A stretch of 32,631 nucleotides of DNA from Metaruminococcus_A sp003150405 (GTDB lineage Bacteria; Bacillota; Clostridia; Oscillospirales; Ruminococcaceae): positions 1-32,631 of the forward strand of contig CABUBB010000024.1 in NCBI GenBank assembly GCA_902489745.1, read 5' to 3'. The translations under genes and the position numbers were made by a program. Below, one piece after another: positions 15,365 to 23,121 of this stretch (position 1 is its first letter; every line of letters begins with the position of its first letter). Below the pieces are notes generated by a model that was not told the DNA's origin, ran no database searches, and saw only the letters and a program-made list of their open reading frames with translations.

Positions 15365-16660
15365 TTATTCCTCCGGGATTAAGGTGAGAATCTCTTTAAT
15401 TGGCATACACATATCGTCTGCTTCTTTGGCACGCTGATTTTCAAGGATGGCAAGCGCCACCTTCTGCATGGCGGGGAAAGCGCTTCTGGTCAGCTGGTTT
15501 GCATAAATGACGATGTTGACGCCCCGCGCGGCAAATTCGTCCTCGGTAACGGTGTTAAACGAGGTCGGCACCACGACGATGGGGGTGCTTGCGTCTTCCG
15601 CCCGGAATTTTTCACAGAACTCAAAAATTTCCGCCGGGTCCTTCTTGCGGGAGTGGATCATAATGCCGTCTGCGCCTGCTTTTACATAGGCGAAGGCGCG
15701 TGCAAGGGCGTCCTCCATGCCCTGTTCCAGAATCAGGCTTTCAATGCGGGCGATGATCATAAAGTCTCTGGTTTTTAATGCGCGCTTACCCGCGGTAATT
15801 TTTTCACAAAAGTGCTCGATGGTGTCCTGCGTCTGTTCAACCTCGGTACCAAAAAGCGAATTCTTCTTCAGGCCGGTTTTATCTTCAATAATAACGGCTG
15901 AAACACCCATGCGTTCCAGTGTGCGGACGTTGTAGACAAAGTGCTCAATGAGTCCGCCGGTGTCGCCGTCCAAAATAATCGGCTTGGTGGTGACCTCCAT
16001 AATGTCGTCAATGGTACGCAGGCGGGAGGACATGTCTACCAGTTCAATGTCCGGCTTGCCTTTCGCGGTAGAATCGCAGAGGCTGGAAACCCACATGCCG
16101 TCAAACTGTTTTGTTTTTCCATCCTTGACAACGGTTGTTTTTTCAGCAATCAGCCCTGTGATGCCGCTGTGCGCTTCCAGAATGCTCACGAGCGGTTTCA
16201 TGGCGAGCAGGCGGCGCAGGCGGCCGCGGCGGATATCCGGAATCGACAGATGCTCGCGGGAACGCTCCTCCAGGGCCTGGTACCGTTCATCGTTTGAGTA
16301 AGGGAATTCCACCAATTCTCCGCCGTACTCCGCAAGAACCGAGAGCACCTCTTCGCGCACCGGCTTCTGCGGGCCTGTTTTCCAGTCGTCCCCATGGACG
16401 ACAATATCCGGCTTCAGCTTGCGCAGATTTTCGGCGTAGCTCAGGCTGTGCTGCTCCACCACATGGCTGACACCTTTGACGTTTTTAAGCATCAGGGCGC
16501 GTTCATCATACGAAAGCACCGGAAAACGCTTGTAGCTTGCAACAACCTGATCGGTCAACACACCAACGGTAAGTTCGCCCAAAGCGGCGGCCTTTTCAAT
16601 AATGTTGATATGCCCGCTGTGCAGGATGTCGGTGCTGAAGCTCATATAAACTTTTTTCAT
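15365..16660 (-). CDS. pepM: Phosphoenolpyruvate mutase with N-terminal cytidylyltransferase-like domain
   Basis: This 431-residue fusion has a TagD-type nucleotidyltransferase-like domain (residues 1-125, HSGH at 14-17, VVHGDDWKTG at 88-96). A PEP mutase domain of the isocitrate lyase superfamily follows (about 150-420). The mutase signature EDKTGLKKNS (259-268) and DGDTGG (231-236) are intact. The enzyme turns phosphoenolpyruvate into phosphonopyruvate, the entry step of nearly all phosphonate biosynthesis. In the N-terminal domain the expected TEGISST-like nucleotide motif after VEFPY (117-121) is replaced by SNDERYQ, so nucleotide transfer there may be lost. The separate cytidylyltransferase upstream may do that step. 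It overlaps that gene by ATGA and is followed 1 nt later by the reductase. Confidence 0.95.
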   Translation of the reverse strand: MKKVYMSFSTDILHSGHINIIEKAAALGELTVGVLTDQVVASYKRFPVLSYDERALMLKNVKGVSHVVEQHSLSYAENLRKLKPDIVVHGDDWKTGPQKPVREEVLSVLAEYGGELVEFPYSNDERYQALEERSREHLSIPDIRRGRLRRLLAMKPLVSILEAHSGITGLIAEKTTVVKDGKTKQFDGMWVSSLCDSTAKGKPDIELVDMSSRLRTIDDIMEVTTKPIILDGDTGGLIEHFVYNVRTLERMGVSAVIIEDKTGLKKNSLFGTEVEQTQDTIEHFCEKITAGKRALKTRDFMIIARIESLILEQGMEDALARAFAYVKAGADGIMIHSRKKDPAEIFEFCEKFRAEDASTPIVVVPTSFNTVTEDEFAARGVNIVIYANQLTRSAFPAMQKVALAILENQRAKEADDMCMPIKEILTLIPEE

Positions 16661-17376
16661 TCTTCACATTCCTTTTCCAACATAGTTTTGACCATTTCAA
16701 GGTCTTCCGGGGTATCAATTTCACAGCAAAGGCTGTTTTTTACATCCAAGGGGCGGATGCAAATTTGGTCGGACACCTGATTAAAAGCGTTTTCCGCGTA
16801 ACAGGAACGCTCTCCCCGTTCGCAGAAAGCCGTGATGTTCTCAAGCCAGCGCCGCCAATCCTCCGGGTAGAGGTGGTAGAGCGGCTGGGCTGTATAGGCA
16901 GAATCGAAAAATTCGACGCCGACTTTTTCGATCCGGCCGTTGCGGACAACTGCCTTGAAATCCTTTTCCGGCAGCGGCAGGGTCGAGCTGATGGTCATAC
17001 AGCTTTCCGCACTGCCAAGGGATTTTTCCAGCACCTCCGCCGAAAAGACAAGGTCGCCGTGCATCAGCAGGATTTCCCCCTCCAGCACGTCCTTCGCAAG
17101 TTCAATGGAATAAATATAGTTGGTTTTATCGTACACCGGGTTGTTGACAAAGGTGTAATTCAGCCCGAGGTCAAGGCTGCGGCAGTAATCCACCAAGACT
17201 TTGTCGAACAGGCCGGTGGTGATGACAACATCGGCAATGCCATAACGCTTCAGCAGTTTGAGCTGCCGGCTGAGGATAGTCTCCCCATGCAGCAGCTCGG
17301 TCATGCATTTGGGGTGCTCGCTTGTGAGCCTGCCCATCCGCCGTCCAACGCCGGAATTCAGGATCAACGCTTTCAT
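16657..17376 (-). CDS. LicC/PntC-like CTP:phosphonate cytidylyltransferase
   Basis: This 239-residue nucleotidyltransferase begins MKALILNSGVGRRMGRLTSE then HPKCM (residues 22-23 PK), the sugar-nucleotide transferase G-x-G-x-R...PK motif. It has TNYIYS (85-90) and the metal-binding MHGDL (105-109), as in LicC phosphocholine cytidylyltransferase. Between phosphonopyruvate decarboxylase and PEP mutase genes it fits PntC, which activates aminoethyl- or hydroxyethylphosphonate as the CMP ester. The predicted product here is CMP-2-hydroxyethylphosphonate, by inference from the pathway. ATG 17376 follows GGAGGG, 3 nt after the previous stop. It could instead make CDP-choline, but no choline kinase or uptake gene is present. 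Confidence 0.85.
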   Translation of the reverse strand: MKALILNSGVGRRMGRLTSEHPKCMTELLHGETILSRQLKLLKRYGIADVVITTGLFDKVLVDYCRSLDLGLNYTFVNNPVYDKTNYIYSIELAKDVLEGEILLMHGDLVFSAEVLEKSLGSAESCMTISSTLPLPEKDFKAVVRNGRIEKVGVEFFDSAYTAQPLYHLYPEDWRRWLENITAFCERGERSCYAENAFNQVSDQICIRPLDVKNSLCCEIDTPEDLEMVKTMLEKECEE

Positions 17377-17379
17377 CGA

Positions 17380-18507
17380 TCAGCCCTCCAGAAACTTCAT
17401 GAAATTCTCTTTGTTTTCAAGCGCGGTCGTCGTCGGGCGGCCTAAATCCGTGCGGGAGCCGAGCCCCACCATAATTTCGACAAATACAGGCCCGTCCAGC
17501 CGCTTCGCTTGTTCCAGCGCGGCGTCAAGCTGCCCCTCCTCGGTCACGCGGAAGGCTTTGCGGTAGCCGCACGCCTCGGCAATTTTGCAGAAATCCGCCG
17601 TTGAGGAAACCGTCGGCATTCCGCCCACGGTTTCATGCGCGTTGTTATTGAGAACGATGTGAATCAGGTTTTTCGGCTGCTTTGCCCCAATGACTGCCGC
17701 CGCGCCCATGTGCATCAGCACAGCGCCGTCTCCGTCCACGCACCAAATTCGCCGTTCCGGCTTGTTTAAAGCAATGCCAAGGGCAATCATCGAGCTGTGG
17801 CCCATTGAGCCGACGGTGAGGAAATCGTAGCGGTGCGGCTGGCCGTTCTGCTCCCGGATCTCAAACAGCTCGCGCGAAGGCTTGCCGGTGGTGGAGACAA
17901 TGACGTCCTCTCCCGCCGCCTTTACAATGTGGCGGATTGCCTCCTCCCGCACGATATGGTAGTCGTTGTGGTAATTTGCGTTTCCGTCGAATTCCAGCGC
18001 GCCCTTGCGCACGACAAAGGCCGCGCAGCCGCCGGCACGGAGGATTTCCAGAAAGCGGGAGAGCATCTGTTCAAAGTCCTCCGGCGTGGTGGTTTTGTCC
18101 AGGATTTCGGCAGCAATCCCCAAATCCTCCAGCAGCTTTAAGGTGATTTCGCCTTGAAAGATATGCTGTGGCTCGTCTTTTACACCTGGCTCGCCCCGCC
18201 AGCCCACAAAAAACAGTGTGGGGATTTTGTAGACCTTTTCATTGAGCAGCGACGCCACCGGGTTGACGACATTTCCAAGCCCGCTGTTCTGCATATAAAC
18301 GCAGGGGATTTTTCCCGTTGCCATGTGATAACCCGCGGCTAAACCAACCGCGTTGCCTTCGTTCGCCGCAACAACGTGCTGTTCTCCAATGCCAAAGCGT
18401 TCCATTAAGCAGTCGCAGAGTGCTTTGAGCTGGGAGTCCGGCACGCCGGTAAAGAAGGAAATATTGTTTTGCTCTAAACAGTCGAGCAAGTCATTTGTAT
18501 TCAACAC
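17380..18507 (-). CDS. ppd: Phosphonopyruvate decarboxylase
   Basis: This 375-residue thiamine-diphosphate enzyme has FFTGVPDSQLKALCDCL at residues 18-34 and the catalytic Glu in AANEGNAVGLAAGY (E50). The cofactor motif spans GDGAVLMHMG (259-268) to LNNNAHETVGG (286-296). Length and motifs match the AepY/Ppd family, which converts phosphonopyruvate to phosphonoacetaldehyde and so makes the unfavourable PEP mutase reaction go forward. It is the first gene of the four-gene phosphonate block. It starts at GTG 18507, 8 nt after AAGGCGG and 28 nt after the upstream glycosyltransferase. Confidence 0.95.
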   Translation of the reverse strand: MLNTNDLLDCLEQNNISFFTGVPDSQLKALCDCLMERFGIGEQHVVAANEGNAVGLAAGYHMATGKIPCVYMQNSGLGNVVNPVASLLNEKVYKIPTLFFVGWRGEPGVKDEPQHIFQGEITLKLLEDLGIAAEILDKTTTPEDFEQMLSRFLEILRAGGCAAFVVRKGALEFDGNANYHNDYHIVREEAIRHIVKAAGEDVIVSTTGKPSRELFEIREQNGQPHRYDFLTVGSMGHSSMIALGIALNKPERRIWCVDGDGAVLMHMGAAAVIGAKQPKNLIHIVLNNNAHETVGGMPTVSSTADFCKIAEACGYRKAFRVTEEGQLDAALEQAKRLDGPVFVEIMVGLGSRTDLGRPTTTALENKENFMKFLEG

Positions 18508-18535
18508 AATGGTACACCGCCTTACAAAATAATGG

Positions 18536-19582
18536 TTAATTTCCTTTTAACGCATGTTTTAACTGTCCTAGTTTATATATAAACCAAACTTTATATGGAT
18601 TTTTATTTCCGCCATGGGTCATGGCATAGGTCCGTTTGGCTACCTTTCCCTTTTGAATGTGTTTGAATGCCGTTTTGTAAGGCTCAGACAACATGACTTC
18701 CTTGACCCGTTTCATCTTCTGTGAAAAGGATTCGGTGTTGTTTTTGTGGAAAAAACAGCGGCCGCAGCAGAGCATGAAGTTATCGGCAACCCTGGAATAG
18801 AAGGCCTCCCAGTAACGCTGGTCAAACCCATATTTCTTTCCAATGGCTTCCATCTCTTTGTAAATCTCTGCGTCAATTTCCACACGGTCTTTTTTATAAC
18901 TGTGCCCGATTGAGGTCGGATTCATTCGGTAATGATACAGCGACGGCTTAATATAAGCAATTTTTTTGGCAAAATGGAAGGCGTGAAGGTCGTAGATCAC
19001 ATCCTCGTTTGCTTTGACATTGGTTGCAAACACCAGCCCGTTGTCCAAGAGCAGACTTGCTTTAAACAGTTTGTCCCATGGGAACCCCTGGCTGAATCGC
19101 TGGCTGATAGGGGTGTGGTACCGGCTCAGTGAAGAGAGCACCATGCCGTAGATCAAATCCGGGTCGTTTGAGACAAATTCCTCAGGAAATGCAATGACCT
19201 CCTTTTGGCTGGTCTCTGTATTTTCGTAGTGGTTGTAGATGAGGATGTCAACCTCCTTTTCAACCGCATTTTTGTAGGCGACCTCGTAGGCATTGAGTTC
19301 ACACCAGTCGTCCGAATCGACAAATGCGATCCATTCGCCGGTGACCAATTTAAGTGCGTCATTGCGTGCAGCGCAAAGGCCTTCGTTTTTTTTATGAATC
19401 AGTTTAATGCGGCTATCCTTTGCCGCATATTCGTCCAGAATTGCGCCGCAGTTGTCGGGGGAGCCGTCGTCCACCGCAATGATTTCAATGTCTTTGAGTG
19501 TTTGGTTCACAAGGCTGTCCATACACTGGCGCAGGTAAGGTTCCACCTTATACACTGGGACAATGATGCTTACTTTTGGCAT
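18536..19582 (-). CDS. Family 2 glycosyltransferase (first of a tandem pair)
   Basis: This 348-residue cytosolic GT-A enzyme starts MPKVSIIVPVYKVEPYLRQC, with AVDDGSPDN and the metal-binding FVDSDDW, as in the EpsJ/CpsJ-like GT2 group. The C-terminal 150 residues are basic and may bind the membrane. It should add a sugar to the lipid-linked repeat unit; the sugar is unknown. It is a paralogue of the next gene (19630-20676). The ribosome site and first 58 codons are about 94% identical at DNA level, while the rest has diverged much more. It starts at ATG 19582 after AAGGAAGAATAAC. Confidence 0.92.
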   Translation of the reverse strand: MPKVSIIVPVYKVEPYLRQCMDSLVNQTLKDIEIIAVDDGSPDNCGAILDEYAAKDSRIKLIHKKNEGLCAARNDALKLVTGEWIAFVDSDDWCELNAYEVAYKNAVEKEVDILIYNHYENTETSQKEVIAFPEEFVSNDPDLIYGMVLSSLSRYHTPISQRFSQGFPWDKLFKASLLLDNGLVFATNVKANEDVIYDLHAFHFAKKIAYIKPSLYHYRMNPTSIGHSYKKDRVEIDAEIYKEMEAIGKKYGFDQRYWEAFYSRVADNFMLCCGRCFFHKNNTESFSQKMKRVKEVMLSEPYKTAFKHIQKGKVAKRTYAMTHGGNKNPYKVWFIYKLGQLKHALKGN

Positions 19583-19595
19583 GTTATTCTTCCTT
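19409..19595 (-). repeat. Near-identical 5' segment of tandem GT2 genes, copy A
   Basis: 187 bp matching 20503-20689 without gaps, with 11 differences by my count. It covers the ribosome site and the first 58 codons. Confidence 0.9.
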
Positions 19596-19629
19596 CACTT
19601 TCTTAATTTAGCAGGATGCTTGAATTATG

Positions 19630-20676
19630 CTATAATCTATCTTTTATTTTTTTGAGGCCCCACAATCCTTTGTAGATGAACCAAATCAAAAACGGATTAT
19701 TTTGTGTGTAACGCAAAAAATAAGCGCGCGGCGCTACCCTCTTTTTTTCAATTTGTTTTATTGCAGAGCGGGTAGGCTCCGTATCAATTGTTTGCTTTAA
19801 GCTGTTTAATTTTTGAGAAAAAGAGGCTTTATTATTTTTATGAAAAAAGGTACAGTCGCAACTCAACAGAAAATTGAAAACGACACGTGAATACAGTGCT
19901 TTAGTATAGCGTTCATCCAGATGATACAATTCCCCGATCCGTTTCATTTCCGCGTGAATGGCATCATTGATCTCCGGTCGGTTCTCTTTATAGCCGTTTA
20001 CAATGGAAGTATTCAAAATGCGATAATGATAAAAATTCCCTTTAACATAACCGATCTTTTTGGAAAAATGAAAAATGTGCAGGTTGAAGATGACATCCTC
20101 ATTGGCTTTTACATTTGTACAAAACTGCAGGTCGTTGTCTTTTACCATGCTGGAACGGATGATCTTATTCCAAGGGTAGCCCTGTATCCATTCTGGATCA
20201 ATGGGGTTAAAGCTATGCCAGAGCGCGGAAAGAAGAAACCCATAAATGGTTTCTTTGTCATTGGATATAAACTCTTCGGAATTTGCGTAAAATGGAATTT
20301 GCTTGTTTCCAATATTTTTGTAATGATCAAAAATCATGATGTCGGCACCAGTTTCGACGGCACGATTATAGGCGGTTTCGTAGGTTTCCGGTTCAACCCA
20401 GTCATCCGAATCAACAAAGGCAAGGTATTCCCCCGTTACATGCTTTAATCCGTCGTTTCGGGCGGCGGATAAGCCCCCGTTTTCCTTGTGAATTACCTTG
20501 ATGCGGCTGTCTTTTGCCGCGTATTCGTCCAGAATTGTGCCGCAGTTGTCGGGGGAGCCGTCGTCCACCGCGATAATTTCAATGTCTTTGAGTGTCTGGT
20601 TCACGAGGCTGTCCATACACTGGCGCAGGTAAGGCTCCACGTTATAGACTGGGACAATGATGCTTACTTTTGGCAT
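19630..20676 (-). CDS. Family 2 glycosyltransferase (second of a tandem pair)
   Basis: This 348-residue GT2 enzyme has MPKVSIIVPVYNVEPYLRQC, AVDDGSPDNC and FVDSDDWVEPETYE, with a basic C-terminal half. It has the same length and layout as its neighbour but a diverged centre (DIMIFDHYKNIGNKQIPF), so it probably uses another acceptor or donor. I chose ATG 20676, which follows AAGGAAGAATAAC and begins at the first beta strand; the frame upstream overlaps the LicD gene. The LicD stop ends 1 nt before it. Confidence 0.92.
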   Translation of the reverse strand: MPKVSIIVPVYNVEPYLRQCMDSLVNQTLKDIEIIAVDDGSPDNCGTILDEYAAKDSRIKVIHKENGGLSAARNDGLKHVTGEYLAFVDSDDWVEPETYETAYNRAVETGADIMIFDHYKNIGNKQIPFYANSEEFISNDKETIYGFLLSALWHSFNPIDPEWIQGYPWNKIIRSSMVKDNDLQFCTNVKANEDVIFNLHIFHFSKKIGYVKGNFYHYRILNTSIVNGYKENRPEINDAIHAEMKRIGELYHLDERYTKALYSRVVFNFLLSCDCTFFHKNNKASFSQKLNSLKQTIDTEPTRSAIKQIEKKRVAPRAYFLRYTQNNPFLIWFIYKGLWGLKKIKDRL

Positions 20677-20689
20677 GTTATTCTTCCTT
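20503..20689 (-). repeat. Near-identical 5' segment of tandem GT2 genes, copy B
   Basis: Partner of 19409-19595; see that entry. Identity stops sharply after about codon 58. Confidence 0.9.
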
Positions 20690-21523
20690 TTCTTCTTCGG
20701 TCCTGATTTCGATTGCATGTTTGCAAACGCGCTGCTCCTCCGGCGGGAGTTTCATGTAGTCGCCGTAAATCTGAGAAAGTATTTTTTCGGCTTCCACCGG
20801 TATGCGGAATTCCATTCCCTCAAACAGACAGGTGCGGCCTGTTCCATAATATTCTTTGGGGAATACCTGTCTTTGCCGGTATTCACTGTAAAAATTTACA
20901 GTGTAGCGGCTGGATTGATAAGGGGTGTTTTCCAGCTCGTATTCGAGTTTAGACAGCTGCTTTGAAGCGTCCAGCAATTTGCTGATTCCCAAACAACGAT
21001 TAATGGCAAAAAGAACACGTTTATAAAGCACGGGAGATTTCACTTTATTTTCAAAATGGTTTCTGCGCGCCAAACGGAAAAGGTTATAAAGTTTAAGTAA
21101 TTTTTTCATTCGGCGAGCTTGGTCTTTTGGAGAGTCAGGCATTCCATCAATTGGGAAAATATCAATACAGATGTATTGATCATGAACATTTCCCAAATAA
21201 ATCCTTTTTGTTTTCAAATGAGAATCCGTTAATTGGATAATGTATAATGTTTTTCGGCCGTTTGGGACACGGTAATGGTTGACCGTATAATCTTCTATTG
21301 GATTTTTCTGCACCAATTCTAAAAAACGCTGGTAGTCTTCCCTGGGCATCATGACGTCAACGTCATCATCCCAAGGAATAAACCCCTGATGGCGGATTGC
21401 CCCGAGCAGTGTTCCTTCTGCGAGATAGTAACGCAGGCCGTGCTGCTCACAGAAATCGGCAAAAGCTTTTAAAATTTCCGTTTCCTTTAACTGAAGATTG
21501 CGCAATGGCGTTACCTCAGACAT
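20678..21523 (-). CDS. LicD-family phosphotransferase (second copy)
   Basis: This 281-residue LicD protein has YYLAEGTLLGAIRHQGFIPW then DDDVDVMMPREDY (about residues 33-65), followed by ICIDIFPIDGMP. These are the nucleotidyltransferase-fold G-T-L-G and D-D-D-x-D residues that bind metal and substrate. Family members transfer phosphocholine or similar phospho-groups from a cytidine-activated donor to glycans. Here the donor made by the operon is predicted to be CMP-hydroxyethylphosphonate. I chose ATG 21523, 8 nt after AAAGGGAG, rather than a TTG at 21544. It overlaps the end of the other LicD gene by 8 nt, indicating coupling. The pair is clearly diverged, so they likely modify different sugars. 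Confidence 0.9.
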   Translation of the reverse strand: MSEVTPLRNLQLKETEILKAFADFCEQHGLRYYLAEGTLLGAIRHQGFIPWDDDVDVMMPREDYQRFLELVQKNPIEDYTVNHYRVPNGRKTLYIIQLTDSHLKTKRIYLGNVHDQYICIDIFPIDGMPDSPKDQARRMKKLLKLYNLFRLARRNHFENKVKSPVLYKRVLFAINRCLGISKLLDASKQLSKLEYELENTPYQSSRYTVNFYSEYRQRQVFPKEYYGTGRTCLFEGMEFRIPVEAEKILSQIYGDYMKLPPEEQRVCKHAIEIRTEEEKEE

Positions 21524-22346
21524 GGCCGTTCTCCCTTTCTTCAAAGCTTGTTAAATGCGGTTTGCTGACAACAATTTTCATATAATCCCCGTAAATTGCT
21601 TTCAGGTAATGGTCATAATCGGCCGGAACAGTGACAGAAATCCCTTCAAAGGGAAGTTTTACCCCTTCGCCAAAACAGGACTTCGGGTACATATCCTTGT
21701 ACCGGTATGGACCGGGGAAAATACTGCAGAAGGAAGAAGTCTCATAGCTGTATTTCATTTCGCATCTGCGCAGGCGTTTTGACATGAATTCATATGGAAC
21801 CAACTTATAGAAACGCAGTGCTTTTGCTGTTTTAATAATGAAATTTTCAAACGCTGGCCGGTGTTCCCCTGTGGCAATAAACTGAATAAAATGGAATTTA
21901 AACAACATGCGCAGGATAAGATAATGGGTCATGTGAAGCCAACGCCCGAACTTGCTGGACGGCATTCCATCAATGGGGAAAATATCGCAAAACAAATGGT
22001 AATCGGTTCCCTGTCCGTCGGTGACCACGGGATCCACCTGAATGTGCGTATGAACGTTCAGCACCCTGTGAAATTGTGCAATTTTTGCAAATTCAAGTTT
22101 CAGGTGGGGCGGGAGCTTCTGGGGCGCAATTTCAAGAAACTTCTCATAATCTTTTCGGGGGAGGGCAATATCAATGTCGTCGTCCCATGGGATCATCCCT
22201 TTGTGACGAACGGCTCCAAGCGCAGTACCGGCGATGGCAAAATATTGAAGCTGTTCTGCTTCGCACAGTGCTACAAGTTCGGTAAAAATCTCCAGTTCTT
22301 TTAACTGCAGCTTCCGCAGCTGCTCATTTTTATATTCGTATTCCAT
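21516..22346 (-). CDS. LicD-family phosphotransferase (first copy)
   Basis: This 276-residue LicD protein has YFAIAGTALGAVRHKGMIPW then DDDIDIALPRKDYEKFL, and later FCDIFPIDGMPSSKFGR. The fold and metal-binding aspartates are intact. It is the first LicD of the operon, 9 nt after the DUF4422 gene, with AAGGGG before ATG 22346. Two diverged LicD proteins next to a phosphonate-CMP pathway suggest two decoration sites or two acceptors. A teichoic-acid-type phosphocholine role is the alternative but no lic choline genes are present. Confidence 0.9.
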   Translation of the reverse strand: MEYEYKNEQLRKLQLKELEIFTELVALCEAEQLQYFAIAGTALGAVRHKGMIPWDDDIDIALPRKDYEKFLEIAPQKLPPHLKLEFAKIAQFHRVLNVHTHIQVDPVVTDGQGTDYHLFCDIFPIDGMPSSKFGRWLHMTHYLILRMLFKFHFIQFIATGEHRPAFENFIIKTAKALRFYKLVPYEFMSKRLRRCEMKYSYETSSFCSIFPGPYRYKDMYPKSCFGEGVKLPFEGISVTVPADYDHYLKAIYGDYMKIVVSKPHLTSFEERENGHV

Positions 22347-22355
22347 ATGTTCCCC

Positions 22356-23120
22356 TTACTTTTCATGGATAAATTTCCGTTTTATAAATCCTCCGCCTTT
22401 TTTCAGCCAGTTTTGGCTTTCCATAAAGGTAACGGGCACCTCTTTGTAGGGGATACGGTTGGTCTCAAGAAAAATATCCAACATAAACTCTCCCAGGTAG
22501 CCGTATACGCGCGCTGTCTGAAAGTCGAGCCCGGTTAAATCCGTGCGGCGCTCCACCTCAAACAGTACGTCGAACATCCAAGCGCAGAAACGGTCAAAAA
22601 TTTCCCGCTTCATGACAAACATGTTAAACATGTGTGCCCATGTCCGGTTCATCACCGTTTCAAAGCCCGCGCTGTATTCGGGACAGCGTTCAGAAATGAC
22701 CTGTCCTAGTGTTTCAATGTCCTGCAGCCGGTTGAACTGCCCATGGTCATAGTGGGAGCGAATAGTTTCAATGTAATACTTCCGCCTGTTGGGGACAAGT
22801 ACGTCGCAGTCCTTTAACAATTCTTCCGCTTGACGGCCGGTCATGACCCAGTCAAACTTGTTTTTTCCCTTTTTAACTGGGGTAAAGTGCCTACGGTAGT
22901 GGACAAGGCCCACATAATCCGCCTTCAGGTTTTTCCATGCCCAATAAGCAGCGGTCAGTTCACAGTAGCTCGGGTTGCGGTCAGAAATATTTTCGCCTGT
23001 ATCATCGCCAATAAAGCCAATTTCTGTTTTCCCCGTCTTGCCAACGTGAATGGGAAAATAAATTTCATCCTCCGGCATGCGGTATGGCTTATGTGCGGCA
23101 ACCAGAATCTTAATATCCAT
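22356..23120 (-). CDS. DUF4422-family putative glycosyltransferase
   Basis: This 254-residue protein has MDIKILVAAHKPYRMPEDEI, GDDTGENISDRNPSYCELTA, YWAWKN and VGLVHYRRHF, the standard order of DUF4422 proteins. These are common in capsule and exopolysaccharide operons and are regarded as glycosyltransferases, often encoded beside Glf. Given the adjacent UDP-galactopyranose mutase gene (1 nt apart), a galactofuranosyltransferase role is plausible but inferred. I chose ATG 23120, which begins at the conserved strand; the frame upstream lies within the glf gene. Confidence 0.88.
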   Translation of the reverse strand: MDIKILVAAHKPYRMPEDEIYFPIHVGKTGKTEIGFIGDDTGENISDRNPSYCELTAAYWAWKNLKADYVGLVHYRRHFTPVKKGKNKFDWVMTGRQAEELLKDCDVLVPNRRKYYIETIRSHYDHGQFNRLQDIETLGQVISERCPEYSAGFETVMNRTWAHMFNMFVMKREIFDRFCAWMFDVLFEVERRTDLTGLDFQTARVYGYLGEFMLDIFLETNRIPYKEVPVTFMESQNWLKKGGGFIKRKFIHEK

Positions 23121-23121
23121 T

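Noticed and set aside
14227..18507. Phosphonate genes as a breakdown pathway
   Set aside because: No phosphonoacetaldehyde hydrolase, phosphonopyruvate hydrolase, C-P lyase or phosphonate uptake genes are present; the mutase/decarboxylase pair is biosynthetic.
19409..20689. The GT2 repeats as a mobile element
   Set aside because: They coincide with homologous coding sequence and ribosome sites, with no terminal inverted repeats or transposase.
16657..22346. A phosphocholine (lic) decoration system
   Set aside because: The LicC-like and LicD proteins would fit, but choline uptake and choline kinase genes are missing and the LicC-like gene sits inside the phosphonate block.
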